DNA of 64,000 nt from Phanerochaete sordida (taxonomy: Eukaryota; Basidiomycota; Agaricomycetes; Polyporales; Phanerochaetaceae). The DNA lies in assembly GCA_019973155.2 (NCBI GenBank), contig BPQB01000027.1, positions 310,001 to 374,000 of the forward strand, given 5' to 3'. A program made the position numbers and the translations under genes. The notes below the pieces were generated by a model. That model was given only the letters and a program-made list of their open reading frames with translations. It searched no databases and was not told the DNA's origin. Every line of letters begins with the position of its first letter. The stretch's first letter is position 1. This document shows positions 1 to 12,292 of the stretch, one piece after another.

Positions 1-271
1 CACGACGGATTTGTTTAATTCGTTCGGCGGGGGTGACTTGACGGACGTCGTTGTGAACTTTGTCAACCACCTCGACCCGAACGGCGCGCCCTCGACCAAC
101 GCAAGCGCAACCGCGAGCGGCACACTGCCGTACTGGCCGCGCTATGATACGGAGCGGAGGGAGGTGTTGGTGTTGTTGGATGGAGACGTGACGGCGGCGG
201 TGCAGCGCGATGACTTTAGGGAGGCGGGGATTGCGCTTGCGGGGGAGCTTGTGGCTGGGAATCCGTTCTGA
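1..271 (+). CDS. Type-B carboxylesterase/lipase, C-terminal exon only
   Basis: Partial gene: only the last exon lies in the window. The frame starts at base 2 and ends with TGA at 269-271. It encodes TTDLFNSFGGGDLTDVVVNF, then NHLDPNG, then a WPRYD stretch and a VLLDGD tail. The same order (HGTDL, GDL, INFVNHLDPN, WPQYDT, LTLLDGTPN) closes the three complete carboxylesterases at 9.8-18.8 kb, so this is a fourth, more diverged paralogue. By that alignment base 1 is the third base of the catalytic-His codon. Ser and Glu of the triad would lie left of the window. It differs from the trio by a Thr/Ala/Ser-rich insertion after NHLDPNG. It was presumably secreted like its paralogues, but the signal peptide is outside the window. 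Confidence 0.85.
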   Translation, partial: TTDLFNSFGGGDLTDVVVNFVNHLDPNGAPSTNASATASGTLPYWPRYDTERREVLVLLDGDVTAAVQRDDFREAGIALAGELVAGNPF

Positions 272-3200
272 GGGGCGGTGCATGCGAGCATGGCTGGGAG
301 TTTTGGGAGGTGCTGAGAGACGTTTATTAGATGTTCTAGGCGGTTGGGGACCGTTGTTGTACGTGGTTTCCTGCGAATGTCTGCGCTGAGGCGCTGGATA
401 TCTGCCGCTAGTAGCTGCTCGTCGACGTCGGTCTGGCTGTTCGTATCGCGGACCGCGCGCGGTCAACGGGTGTTCATCTGTCCGCGGGCCACGTTCATGT
501 ATCCGGGGATGCATCACCTCTGCAGCGATGAGATGCGTCCGAAGGCGATGGCAGTTAACCCACGGACGTCATCACGCCGGGGCCGGCCGCGAGCCAGAGA
601 GCACAGAGCACGAATGTCGAAGAGCAGAAGATCGTCTGGAATTGTTGTCGAGTGCGCATTTTGAGGCTGCTGTGCAACATGAGCCGAAGACGGGATGTTT
701 GCTGGCCGTGTTACATAAGTCCGCATGTTGGGGTTAGGGTCCGCGCCACGAAGCCGTTCGTAAGCGCCCTAGCAACTGCTCTTCGCCTCTAACTTCGAGA
801 CGCCGCTCTGGCCGTTCGGGATCTTCCTTACTCGAGTCTGATCCGTCGTGTCAGCACGAGCTGGCTGGGGCGAGCATACCGCGGAGGTAGGTATGGCCAT
901 GGACGCGCCCTAGACGCGCGGAGTCTCGCACGAACTCAGTGCTCCTCTGAGTCCTTTCTTTCCGCGCGCTGTCACCACGCTCACGTGCTCGACAGAGTTC
1001 CTCCGACAGAAACGCTTTGCTGGGCTCCACGTGCGCCTGCCTAGCCCCTCCACGAACACAGCACGCGTCGCCGCGTCACCACCGTGCATATCTCTGCGAC
1101 GGGCCTCCCCCAACACGGACGTCGTTCCACACGCGCGCGGCGGTCTCACCCGGGGATCGTCCCTGCGCAGACGCAGGCGCTGCGTACTCGGTCGCAGCCC
1201 GCGATCTGGACGATCTAGAGATGCCGCAAGCGTGCTGTCCGATTCGCTTGGTCGTCGTCTCACGGTTCTAGCAGAATTTAGAACGAACGGACTCTGAGAT
1301 CTGAGGGGCGATCCACGGGAACCTCATCAACTCCGCAAATGCAGTCTCCTCGCGCGGATCTGACAGGCACAAGTGGGGAGCCCATCCGCGGGGACCCTCG
1401 GGCGCCTCGCGTCTCTGGGTCAGGCCCCTTGGACACCTCGTACGACACGTTCTATGCGCGTCATTTGATGCACCTTGTTTCGTCGTCGCCAACGAGGGCA
1501 CACAGATCTGGCGATCTACACTAGGGTACTTGTCTCCCTCGTTCTGATCGTTCGCATCACGCGCCCGCTAACTACACTCCAGCCACCCGTAAGAAGAGCC
1601 AAACCCCGGTCGAGCTGAAGTCACAGCAAAACGTACGGCGGAAGAATGCTTCGCCGCCTCGTACGGCGTACGTGCGCGCGCCTGCGTAAGCACTGCGGGC
1701 TCGCGTGCGCCGCAAACTCTAAAGCCCGATAGCCGCGCTGTGGCTGTATTTGGCGCCGCGGGAGTGAGCGCGTCGCGCCTTCGCCGACCTGCGCGCAGCG
1801 TGCGATGACAGCAAGCTCTCGGAAGCTCCGTGAGGATTACACACGGAGTGCTGCTGGGCCCGTCCAATTACAGGGACGAAGCCCGTTAGCCGCGTTCCGC
1901 GGCAAGGACTTCGAACTCACTACTAGGCGCTTCGTTCCCGAATGGCCAGTTCCTCACGCTTCAGAGCTCCCGCACAAGCACGGTTATCTCAATTCACCGC
2001 CGATTGGCCCACCGACATGTCATTGAGCTATCTACTCCATTTCCCGCCGGGAGAAATCATTAACTCCGGCCCAGCATCCACTCCGACCGCAGGCCAGCGC
2101 TGCACCCTCGCAGCTCCCCAACTACATGCCCGCCGCTGCTCACACGCTTGGAAGAGAGATATTGAGCATCAAGGGCCGTGCGCTTCCTCAGCGCCGCCCG
2201 CCAGGCGACGCACGGCTGCGCAATCTATCCCCGAAGCGGGCAAGTCGCAACGCTCGCCTCGTCACGGTCTCGGGGACGTCTGCACCGCGGTACCACGCGC
2301 ATAAAATCTGGGATTCGGTGGGATGGGTCTACACCACCGACAGCGCCTTCCGGCGCTGTCCCATACCGTGTTCTCACCTCTCGCTCTCTCTACCCCCGCT
2401 TCATTCGCCCTATGCCAGCAACACACTCCCAACGACTCGGAGCACGCCCGACAACACCCTCGCCGTCCCGTCCACCAGCCCAGCCCGCGCACTCGACAGC
2501 CACCTCGTTCTCGACGGCGCAAGCCACTAATCCCGGCCTACCCGCCACTCCGATCGCAGGCCAGCGCTGCAGCATTTCGGCTTCCCGAGTACGTTCCCGC
2601 CGCCTCCCACACGCGTCCACCACAGGCACCGTGCATCAGGGGTCATTTGGCTACTGAGCGCCGCCCGTCAGGCGACGCCTCGCCGCGCAATTTATCCCCG
2701 AAGCGGACAACTCCTGGTGGTACAGGCTGTCGTAGAGGTCTCAGGGACACCTGCTCGGTACCATCACGCGCAGGCATGCTGGGAGCTGGTGGGAGAGGTA
2801 TACAGTATCAGCAGCGCCTTCCGTCTCTCCCTCAGGCTCCGCACTTCCCCATCGCCTTCTCCGCCCCCGCGCCTTTCACCCCCTCCGACGCCAGCATCAC
2901 GCCTCCACCAGCACGCCCGCCAGCACTCGCCCCGTCCCATCCACCATCCTAAGCCTTCCAGCGGCTCACTCGACGCCCAGCGCACCAGCCGTCACTACTC
3001 GCCCAGAGCACGCTTGCCGGCACGCCCTCACGCCCTCCCACCAAGTCCCCCAACACCCCGCTCTAACAGGCCCCGCCCGCCCCCACCCACAGTACGTCCC
3101 CCACGGCGACGCCGCACAGACGCCTGCGTCCGTAGCAGCATCGTCGCCGTCCGCGTTAGCCTTTCCACTGCCCTCCCACCGTCCGCAGTGCCGTCCGCCG

Positions 3201-4321
3201 CCCGCCCCCTCTCGGCGCGCCCACACACGCAGTAGCACAGTGCGCCGTATGCGCCGCCAGCCGTCGCGGCGGGTGTTGCACGATTCTTCGCGGGCGATGT
3301 CCGGCAGACGGCAGCGAGGCTTTGCTATGCGCTGTGGAGGGCGGCGGGGGTCGCTGCGTGGCTGGCGGCCCGCGCGCGCGCGGCTCTGGGCGTAGGCCCA
3401 AGGTGTGTAGGGCGCGGAGAGGCTGTCGGACGTTGTGGTGCGTGGGCGTTGCGTTGCCCGGTGGCGTCAGCTGACGATGCGTATGCGCAGTGAATTTGCG
3501 GCGGCGGGCGCCCTGCATACGTGCTTCTGTGCGGTGAATTTGGGCATTTCGTTTGCGGCTGCAGGCAGGTTCGAGGGCGGCGGCACAGCGTCGTACGGAC
3601 GCCACGGCAGTCTCGGTCGCAGTTCCTTTCTGCAGGTACGGCGGCATCCCGATGCGCACGAGGACACTCGCACACGGCAGGACACACCCCGGACACATCA
3701 CGATGTGCGTACCGGACCCACCAGACCTGAAGCAGCGCTCCGGCTCCCTTCGTCGCCGGCATCGACGGCACGCTCTCGACGCATTCCTAGCATCTTGGTT
3801 CTAGCTTGACATCATCCTCCTGTCCTCTCGCGACTTCTTTTTGGCGGCGCGTTCGAGCAAGCCGCCGACGATCGCGTACGTACGTTCACAAGCGCTTGAC
3901 GGTCACGTACGCTTCGCATCGGCAGCGTGCACATCGTCTCCTTCGATCCCTGCCCTCGTCTAGCACCGTACTCTTGCAGGCACGCATCACGGACATCCTC
4001 GGTGCGTTGGACGCGGGGTGGTGCCCTGCCTAGTCCTCGCGCAGTTCGAGCAGAATACCCGAAATTCCGAGGTGCTCAAGGTAACAGGAAACTTTGTAAG
4101 ACCACCATACCTTCATAGGCCCTCTCAATCTGACCCCGGCTCGCAGGTTCTGTCGATGCACGCTCGATATCTGTTCAGACTCTGATGAGGTTATCGCAGA
4201 GATAGATGTGCAGGAGCACTTCGGTGACCTTATTCAAACAGGAGTCAGGACTGTGGATAGTGATTTGGGCCAATATATGTACGTAGTTCCAGCGTGGCCA
4301 AGATGTCCTCGAAGCCGCTCC
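272..4321. other. Gene-poor 4-kb intergenic region
   Basis: I see no convincing gene between the esterase stop and the beta-mannosidase stop. Open frames here are arginine/proline/serine-rich, overlap on both strands and lack recognisable domains, as expected from GC- and CT-rich noncoding DNA. The main structure is the diverged direct repeat at 2061-2985. A cytosine-rich tract (about 2830-3240) and an alternating CG run near 3370-3382 are the other notable compositions. Confidence 0.6.
2061..2985. repeat. Two-copy diverged tandem direct repeat, unit about 467 bp
   Basis: Copy 1 runs from about 2061 to 2520 and copy 2 from about 2528 to 2985. Matching landmarks in the same order: CTCCGAYCGCAGGCCAGCGC (2080 and 2549), GAGCGCCGCCCGYCAGGCGACG-like blocks (2190 and 2657), a TATCCCCGAAGCGG block (2225 and 2692), a CGGTACCA-YCACGCGCA block (2288 and 2756), AGCGCCTTCCG (2342 and 2811), then a CT-rich half with CGTCCC(G/A)TCCACCA (2468 and 2933). 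Identity by eye is roughly 70 percent with small indels. No coding potential is conserved between the copies, so this is probably an old tandem duplication of noncoding DNA. Confidence 0.75.
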
Positions 4322-7300
4322 TCACAGATGGGTGTTGTTCCAGAGCGAGCGAACGACAAAGTCGTCCGGACTCGGGCTAAGCACTCTGGGGAGCGCTGCA
4401 TTCAGGATGAATCGAACTAGAGGACGGCGGTAAGCAAGGAGAGTAGCGGAATATCGCGCATTGCATACCTGTACGGTCGCTCCCAGGGATGAGGTAGAAG
4501 CCATTCGACGGGATGTTCGTCGCCGTGTCGAGGAAGTACCCGACGGTGCCCGCAGGGTGGTCGAGCCACGTCCAAGCGCCGACGCCGCCCCTGGCGGAGA
4601 GCGTGAACGTCAGATCCGTGCCACGAGTGACGTGGATCTTTGGGTCCACAAGGGTGGCATCGGCCAGAGATATGGGCGTGAACTGCACCGAAGGTCAGCA
4701 GACTCTCTGAGGAAAGCCAACAAGATCTGCGTACCACCGACTCGCTGGTCACGGTCTTGCCTTCGACCTCGGAAGTGACATTGATGAACATGAAGACGTC
4801 TTCGGCCTTCGTGCCCTCGGGCAGGATGTTGTCCAGCCCGGACTGGCTGAACACGACCGAGTTGTTCAACGTCGGAACGGTGAAGCTCTTCTTGCTGGTC
4901 TGCAGCTCGTGTCCCTCCCAATCGTACCACGTCAGCTGCGCCTCTCCTTTCACGGATTCCCAGCGGTCGGACGTGACGAGGACCTCGAGCGTCGCGTTCT
5001 CGGGCGTCCAGAACGGGTAAATGACGACGGGCGAGTATGCGCGCGCCAGCGCGTAGTGCAGCGCCTTCCAGCGCCCGGAGTGCTCGACGCTCGACCAGCT
5101 CGTGCCCTGCCAGACGTCGTTCAGCTGCCAGACGAGGCTCCCGAGGGTGTGTTCGCCGCGCCCCGCGCCGCGGCGGTACCACGCGATCTCGGAGGCCATG
5201 TTCAGCGCCTGGAAGACCTGCGTGCTCCAGCACCACTGCGCGAACGTCTGGTTGCTGTCGGATGTCCCCGGCGTCGGGAGCCACGCCTGCACCGCGGCCG
5301 TCATCTGTGCCTGGCCCTGATTGGAGTTCGGGTTTGGGAAGGCGAGGCCGCCGGCGGGCGGGTGGTGGTCCCGCGAGGCGACGACGGTGGAGTTGAATGA
5401 GAAGTCTTCGGGGCTCTCGAGGACTTCCTGCCAGCTGAAGAACGACGGCTGCGAGTGGAATCTGAGCGCGAGCTCAGCATGGACCGCCCAGGTATATCTC
5501 ACGTAGACGTGTCGTACCCGAACTCGTTCACGAAGCGAGACACCGGGTACGTGCTGTAGTTGAAGGCCTGGCTGGCATCGTAGTTGTACCTCTCTGGGCG
5601 CGAGATCAGCTTGCATTTCATCGCCAGTAATGACCTGTACTGACCGCTGTTTCCGTAGATGAACCCTGAGGTTTTGTTGTTGTAACGAATCACGTAGGGA
5701 TCGAGGCTGAGCACGCCGTTGGTGGTCGAACAGTCCGTATATGCGACCTGGAAAGGTCGGTCGGAGCGCCGTACGGGGAAGAAGGAGACACTCTTACCGA
5801 GCTCGTCTCCTCAGAGACGATATCATGTAGGAACTCCCCAAATAGAAATTGGAACTGAAGGACGAACGCCATTAGCATCACAGGTAGGAAGAGGAACGGG
5901 CGAGCAGCGCCTACTTCGTCAAGATAGTGTGTCCCGTTCGCTAGCGTCTGGTTGATGCCGATGACGCCGCCTTCGATCTCGTTGCCGCCGGCCCACTGGA
6001 CGTTGCTGGGATGCTTGTTGATGCGTCGGACGTTCTGCCGGATCTCCGGCTCGATGGACTCGAGGAGGAAGCCGTTGACAGGATACAACGCGTCCGAGAA
6101 GATGAGCTCCGACCACGCGAAGATGCCGAGCTCGTCGCAGGCCGAGTAGAAGTCATAGCCGCCGGTGAGCTCGTCCGAGGGCTGATAGGTGCCGCCTCCC
6201 CAGACGCGAAGCTGCAGACATGCATCAACCTCTGATGACTATCGCGCTGGGGCATGCCGACGCACCATGTTCTGCCCGCTGAGCACCGCGCTCTCGAGCA
6301 CCCAGCGCACCTGCGCGCTCGTCGTGCGCGCATAGAAGGGGTCGTACGGGACGACGTTCGTGCCCGCGCTGAAGAACGCGCGGCCGTTCACGTTGAAGTG
6401 CCACTGGTCGCCGGGCGTGATCCCGCGCTCGCGGACGTCCGCCTCCGAGTACGGCGCCTGCACGAGCGTAATCGTGCGGAAGCCGGTCTGCGTCGTGAAC
6501 GCGACGCGCGGCGCGTCCCCAGAAGAAAAGTGCAGCGACGTCGTGATGTTGTACAGCTTCGGAGTGCCGAGGTTCGCGGGGAACCAGCGCTGCGGGACGC
6601 CCTCGGGGATCGTGAACGTCGCCTGCAGACGCGTCGGCGCACTGGTATCGGCGGGCACCGATGGCACGGGGAGGGGCGAAGAGGTGATATTTAGTTCTGG
6701 GATGGAGATGACGATGGACGGAGAGCGGATGTCCATCGCAGAACGGACGAAAAGGGTGACATTGAGCAGCCAGGGCGCAGACTCGTTTGGTAGCGCGATG
6801 GGCGTCTGCCCGACCTTCGAGATTTCAAGGGATGACTCCTCGATGAAGACTGGGCTCGCAGAAGACACAAGGAGAGGGTGCGACGCGGCTGTGAACGTTG
6901 TCAGGTCAGAGGTGGACGTAGGAAGTGTGACGAGGTATCCTGGCTTGTAGATGCCCGTCGGGACGAAAGCAGGACCCTAGATCAATCCATCAGCGACGAC
7001 GGTGACAGCAGGCTACGAAGTTGGCTGTAAAAGCTCACCCAGTCCCATCCGTAGTCGGATTGGACCTTGCGAGTCCATTGGCGGACTGTCGGATACTCGA
7101 ACTACGGCGGTGTCAGCCCCGGCCCCAGGACTGAGTAGCAGCGGTGGAACGTACATCAATGCCAGGGGCCCATTCGGCATCCGGCCGCGAAGTGACATTC
7201 AGACCATACAGCCAGGCTGACTCGAAAGTGACTGTGAGATTTGTGTCATGGGAGGACGGTGCAGCGAGCAGGTCGGAAACATCGTAGACGTATTGCCGAA

Positions 7301-7768
7301 ACTGGTTATTTACCCACGCGACTGGATGGCCAGCAACGGTCTGTCAATCCAGGTCAGCTCAAAGCAGACTGCGAAGACTGGAAATGGAGTACGATATTAG
7401 CAATTGTGTCCAGGCCGTAGAAAACTAACAGCGTCTTCTCGGATTTGGATTCCTTCTTGAGGATAGACGACAGGTCTGCGGTGTATGTCCAGTTGTCGTC
7501 TACAATCCACCGCTGCGTGAACTCTGCAGGGCCGAGTACTTCAGAAATGGCACGACGAGGTGAAACAAGTAAGCTTACCATTGATCCCGAGCAGTGGCTC
7601 GGTTATGATGCCCGCACGGAGCAAATCGAGATGAGCTTGCGAAGGCACTTGTGCCGGGATAGCGATTGATCCGTTCTGGTTCTTCAGCGTCCACTCCAGG
7701 CTCGACAAGCTCAACACCCCCGCGTGGGCGACCAGGGGAAGCGCGAGCGCGAGGACTGCGCACAGCAT
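4322..7768 (-). CDS. Secreted beta-mannosidase, glycoside hydrolase family 2
   Basis: Removes terminal beta-D-mannose from manno-oligosaccharides and N-glycan cores; acts outside the cell or in the secretory pathway. The start at 7768 opens a clear signal peptide (MLCAVLALALPLVAHAG) followed by SLEWTLKNQNGSIAIPAQVP, the usual N-terminus of fungal beta-mannosidases. In order one sees the GH2 sugar-binding part (FTQRWIVDDNWTY, SDYGWDWGPAFVPTGIYKP), the sandwich domain, GYDFYSACDELGIFAWSE, the acid/base Glu in AGGNEIEGG (about 5985), the nucleophile Glu in SRFVNEFGYD (about 5520), and GSLVWQLNDVWQGTSWSSVE. The C-terminus ends PDDFVVRSLWNNTHL after a short last intron near 4400-4470. At least eight introns interrupt it. 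Length (about 900 residues) and both catalytic residues are normal, so it looks functional. It stands alone between two esterase loci. Confidence 0.93.
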
Positions 7769-7826
7769 ACTCGCAACCGCCGTCGGTGCTCGTGGCAATC
7801 TAGTGTCGCTGACCTCGCTGCGAGGG

Positions 7827-7834
7827 CCCTTATA
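7827..7834 (-). promoter_or_regulatory. TATA box of the beta-mannosidase gene
   Basis: TATAAGGG on the minus strand, about 60 bp upstream of the ATG at 7768, the same spacing as in the esterase genes. Supports the chosen start. Confidence 0.6.
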
Positions 7835-9781
7835 GCCGCGCCTTGTCATGTACGCTGAGGCTATGCATTCGGCGAGAGTGAGATAGCCGACCCGCTGAGA
7901 AGCAAGAAGGCCGAGGGAATATGGCGCCTCGTGATGATTGACATCGAGCGATGACGGGGCCCAGCAAGGACCGCGGCGCGGTATACGGCAGAGACTGCAC
8001 CTGACCGCGTCCGGAGATAACGGCAAAGGTCGCATAGACGCAGGAAATATCTCGGATGATGGCTGCATGATGAGAAGACGACTCTGGCAGGGTGGAGTTC
8101 GTATCGAAGATTGATCGTGGGTAGTGTTATGACTGCATTCACGGCCTGCTTCGGGGAATGTGGCCTAAGGAAGACGATGAGGATTGTTCATGCCCGGCCC
8201 TATTCCGCCCTGATGGTCCGCTGTGAGTGAAGAGAACGGTGGGAAAGTGGGATGGTATTTCGACAAGGCTTCGATGTGGTATATGAACTGCCGTTGTCAG
8301 AGGTCCCAGAGGACACACGAGCAAATTAGACAAACCCCCGATACGACAGGCATTGCGCATGCAGACCAGGCTCTAAATGGCCTCAGTCTATCTAGCGTGG
8401 TGGATCAATTAGCTTGCGAGCCGTTGAGAGCAGGCACACGCACCATCGCGCTACCTTCGTTTCCTAAAGCAGCCTATCGACTCCAACATACAGCAGGCCT
8501 ATAGACATAGACAGTATCTCGCCAGGGTTGTGCACAACGCTGGGCACAACCAGACATCACTCTGGAGACCGACCCTTACATCCATAACGATGCGCCAAAG
8601 AGAGGTATGGAGGATAGTATGAGCATAGAAGAGAGGGCTGTGAGGCGCGTCGTCGGTCGAGAGCAAGGCTTCCGATTGTAGCGGCTTCATATGGGATCTT
8701 GTCATAGGCGCATAGTATCACAGCGTCCAGAGCGATGCTTGCGTGCCGCAGATGTTATAACCGCAGTATAGATTCAAGCAAGGCCAAGATCCTGCGTGAG
8801 AGGTGGTGGTCGCCTAGGAAGCTGCCGCATGCTTCAAGTTCCTTCAACTTGCACGGCTCGCCCTCGTGACGCATACCCTAACCCCAGCAATCTCCCATGG
8901 GGTCTTACGTACACCAGGATTATCGAAGACCCCTGATACCAATCTACGCCTGGTCCGCCGAGCCCATGATCTCGCACATGTACAAGCCCTCACATCCCGC
9001 TCACAGCAAGTGATGTAGCACACAAAACGGTGTCAGCGAACGACTTCCAGCTCGCAGTCTCTCTGCTCGCAAGACCCACAGCCTGATCTCGCTCTGCTGT
9101 TATATCGAAGCCGGCCACGGAGCCCACCCTACTCGCGTCAGGGACATGGGAGCGACATGAAGCATGTGAGCATTGCTGCTTATGTTGTGGTGTATGCATA
9201 GGCGGCTCAATTCTAGCTAGACATGGCCAGGCCCCAGTTCGAATGAGGACGACTACTGTGCTACTTGTGCCGGTGCCTAGGCGCTTGCAAGTTGCGGACA
9301 CGTAGGGATGATCTCGCGTGAATTTCGACTTACGTACTCTGTCCAAGGGCTTCCGCAAGATGTCGCTGGACTGGGCATTGTAATAAAACCACGTGCACCT
9401 CGTTCGAACGTGAGGGGAATGTCCAGTTGAGCATATCGCTGCAGTGCCCTTGGGCGCCTCCGCCCGGCGTACGGGCAGAAGCCAGGCCCGAGGCGGTCCT
9501 CCTCATCACAGATATACCGTCACACAGTGCCGCGCAGCGGAGTGCGAGCGCACTACGGCCTGCACCGGAGATGGAGTCGCTAGCGATGCATGACGTGCAC
9601 CGCATGTCGCCAGGCACACGCATACAGGAGCATCCTCGCCGCCAATCCTGCAGCATTCCGCCGCTGCGCGCGGACAGCATCGCTCGCCTTGCGCTTGCGG
9701 CACGCGCCCGCGGGCCCCGACGTAGCCTCTGCAGGGTCCAGGAGTCTGCTCCAGCGGAGGTTTTACGAGCATCTATGCTGG
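7835..9781. other. Intergenic region between divergent beta-mannosidase and esterase genes
   Basis: About 1.9 kb shared upstream of two divergent secreted-enzyme genes. No credible gene found; open frames are short and not conserved. The right end (about 9580-9680) resembles the upstream DNA of the next two esterases (CATGACRTGC, then CGCCAGGMACMCGC, then a cytosine-rich block), so it belongs to the duplicated promoter unit. Confidence 0.5.
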
Positions 9782-9789
9782 TATAAAGG
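9782..9789 (+). promoter_or_regulatory. TATA box, esterase paralogue 1
   Basis: TATAAAGG 70 bp before the ATG at 9852. The identical octamer sits 67 and 66 bp before the other two esterase starts. Confidence 0.75.
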
Positions 9790-9851
9790 CTCGCTGTTCC
9801 GCTGTCGAGGCCCGTACTTACGCACTTCCTTCCTCGCTTCTCTTTGTCATC

Positions 9852-12292
9852 ATGTGGTCGCGGACCTTCAGCGTACTCGGACTAACATGTGTCATCGGGG
9901 AACACATTAGCTTCTCCTTTGCTGCAGACCCGCCCACCGTCCGCCTCGACGACGCAACATTTATCGGCGTGCCGAACGGCCTCACGAACAAATTTCTGGG
10001 CATACCTTTCGCGAAACCTCCGTGCGTACCCCCTTTTCATGCACCTCCTGTTACTGACGCTGCGAGCTAGCGTCGGCGACCTGCGCTTCCGCCTCCCCGT
10101 CGCCAACGCGCCGTACTCCGGGACGCACAACGCGACTCAGTTCGGGTACAGCTGCGCGCAGCAGGGCAGCGCGCCCGTCGTGCTCCCGCCCGTGTTCGAC
10201 AACCTCACGTCCGTGATTGCGGGGCTCGAGGGCAATTTGGACATGAGCCCCGTCAGCGAGGATTGTGCGTTCTCGGTTCGATTTCTCGGTTGGGGTGTGC
10301 TCAGCTTTGCCAGGCTTGACGGTCAATGTGTGGACGCCCGCGAATCTTACGAAGGGCACGAAGCTGCCCGTTGCCGTGGTGCGTATTTACATGCCTCGCG
10401 TAAAGAGTGGTCATTCAATCTAATCACCATCTATACCACAGTGGATTTATGGAGGTACCCACTGCGCACTATTCACGTCGAAACCTAGCTCACAAGTGCT
10501 CTTATTCAGGCGGATTTGAAGGAGGAAGTAGCAGCACGTACGTCTCCAAACCTGCGTGATGCCTGTAGTCTATCTGACTCTTCGATCTACAGATCCGATG
10601 CCTCTGCTCTGGTCAACCGGTCCATCGAGCTTGGCGAGCCTATCGTATATGTCAGCCTGAATTATAGGTCAGGATTTCGGTTTGCCTTGCGATGAAGATT
10701 TCATTGAATTGATAACCCATTTCTACAGGCTTAATGGTGTGCGCCGCTGAGCTGTGCCCGCATTGCCGCTAATGTATTTTTTGAATGCCAGCCTTCGGCT
10801 TCCTTGCCAGCAAAGAGGTGAAAGCAGCGGGTTTAGGAAACATCGGCTTGCATGATCGTCAGTCCCATAGTCTTGCCTCATAGATCCGAAGCTCACAATC
10901 TTTCCAGAACGCCAAGCTCTGCGCTGGGTACAGAAATACATCTCAGCCTTCAACGGCGATCCCAGCAAAGTGACCATGTGAGCCCCTCCACACCCCCACA
11001 CCTCCCCTTAACTCACCAACGCACACAGCTGGGGCCAGTCCGCAGGCGCGAGCTCCGTCTCGCTGCAGCTGCTGACGAACGGCGGTGACACCGAGGGGCT
11101 CTTCCGTGGCGCGTTCATGGAGTCCGGGTACCCCTGGCCCGTCGGCGACATCACCGGGGGCCAGCCGTACTACGAGGTGCTCGTAAACGAGACGGGCTGC
11201 CGCGGCAAGGCGGACACGCTGCAGTGCCTGCGGGAGGCGCCGTGCGATACACTGATGAAGGCGGTTAATGATACGCCGTCGTCGAACTCGTACCAGGTAC
11301 GCTATTTTCTCGCCTGAGGCCCTTATTCTTTTGTACTGACTGAGTGCTGTCCATAGTCACTGAACCTCGCCTGGATGCCCCGCGCTGACGGTGTCTTCCT
11401 CCCAAGCAATCCGCAAGAGCTCATCGCGAAGGGCAGCGTCGCCTCTGTTCCATTCGTGGCTGGCGTAAGCATCCCGACCTGCGAAGCTGCTACTGGAGAC
11501 TGACATATCTGACGTACTTTTCAGGAGGTCGATGACGAGGGCACCGGCTTCTCCCTCTCGTCGCTCAATGTCACGTAGGTACCTTGGGTCCATCGGTCGC
11601 AGGACATTGCTAACGAACACTGTAGGACCAACGACGAGTTCCGCAGCTACATCCAGCAAGTTTGGTTCCCCAAAGCCTCGGCGCACGAGCTCGACGAGCT
11701 GCTCGCGCTCTACCCGCAGAACTACACCGCGGGCTCGCCCTTCGACACAGGCGACCTGAACGCCGTCACACCCGAGTACAAGCGCATCGCAGCGTTTCAG
11801 GGCGACATGGTCTTCCAGGCTCCGCGTCGTTTCCTGCTCGACCACAGGGCGGAGAAGCAGAAGGTGTGGGGCTACCGTAAGCGTTTTCTCAACCTTTAGG
11901 ATACGAAGGGAGAATCTGACCTGCGCTCGTGCGCTGCCGCTAGTCAGCAAGCGGTTCAAGTCGATATTTGCCTTTGGCTCGGTACGCTATCCCTCATGGA
12001 TGCTTCGTTCAGCTCTGACGGCAGCCGTTCGCAGGTGCATGGCACCGACCTGATTTTTATCTACTTCGCAGGAGACCTCGGCGACTACCTAATCAACTTC
12101 GTCAATCACCTGGACCCGAACGTCGGCACGAACGTCGGGCCGAACGTGACGGCGTGGCCGCAGTACAACACGCGTAGTCGCGAGGTGCTCACGCTGCTCG
12201 ACGGCACCCCGAACATCACCGTCACGAACGATTCGTACAGAGCGGAGCCCATCGCGTACCTCACTGAGCTCTCTTTGAAGTATCCGCTCTGA
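9852..12292 (+). CDS. Secreted type-B carboxylesterase/lipase, paralogue 1
   Basis: Alpha/beta-hydrolase of the carboxylesterase/cholinesterase family; hydrolyses carboxylic esters outside the cell, substrate unknown. The ATG at 9852 starts a hydrophobic leader, then PPTVRLDDATFIGVPNGLTN and FLGIPFAKPP, the normal mature N-terminus. Spliced exons give VGDLRFRLPV, SEDC, LTVNVWTPANL, the oxyanion-hole loop WIYGGGFEGGSSS (10440-10530), and GQSAGA with the catalytic Ser (about residue 240, base 11040). The catalytic Glu lies in EVDDEGTGFSL (11525) and the His in SVHGTDL (12036). It ends ELSLKYPL-TGA at 12292. About a dozen short introns; length about 550 residues, usual for the family. No frame damage seen. 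It keeps a GGGF oxyanion loop whereas paralogues 2 and 3 have GGAF, so substrate range may differ. Confidence 0.93.

Noticed and set aside
2126..3235. Several overlapping open frames in the CT-rich region
   Set aside because: Frames compete with each other, composition is Pro/Ser/Arg only, and the frame is not conserved between the two repeat copies.
4909..5400. Long arginine-rich open frames antisense to the beta-mannosidase
   Set aside because: Shadow frames of a GC-rich gene; the minus-strand protein has clear GH2 motifs and catalytic residues.
9427..9786. Open frames upstream of esterase paralogue 1
   Set aside because: The DNA is a promoter segment repeated before the other esterases, and its frames are not kept there.
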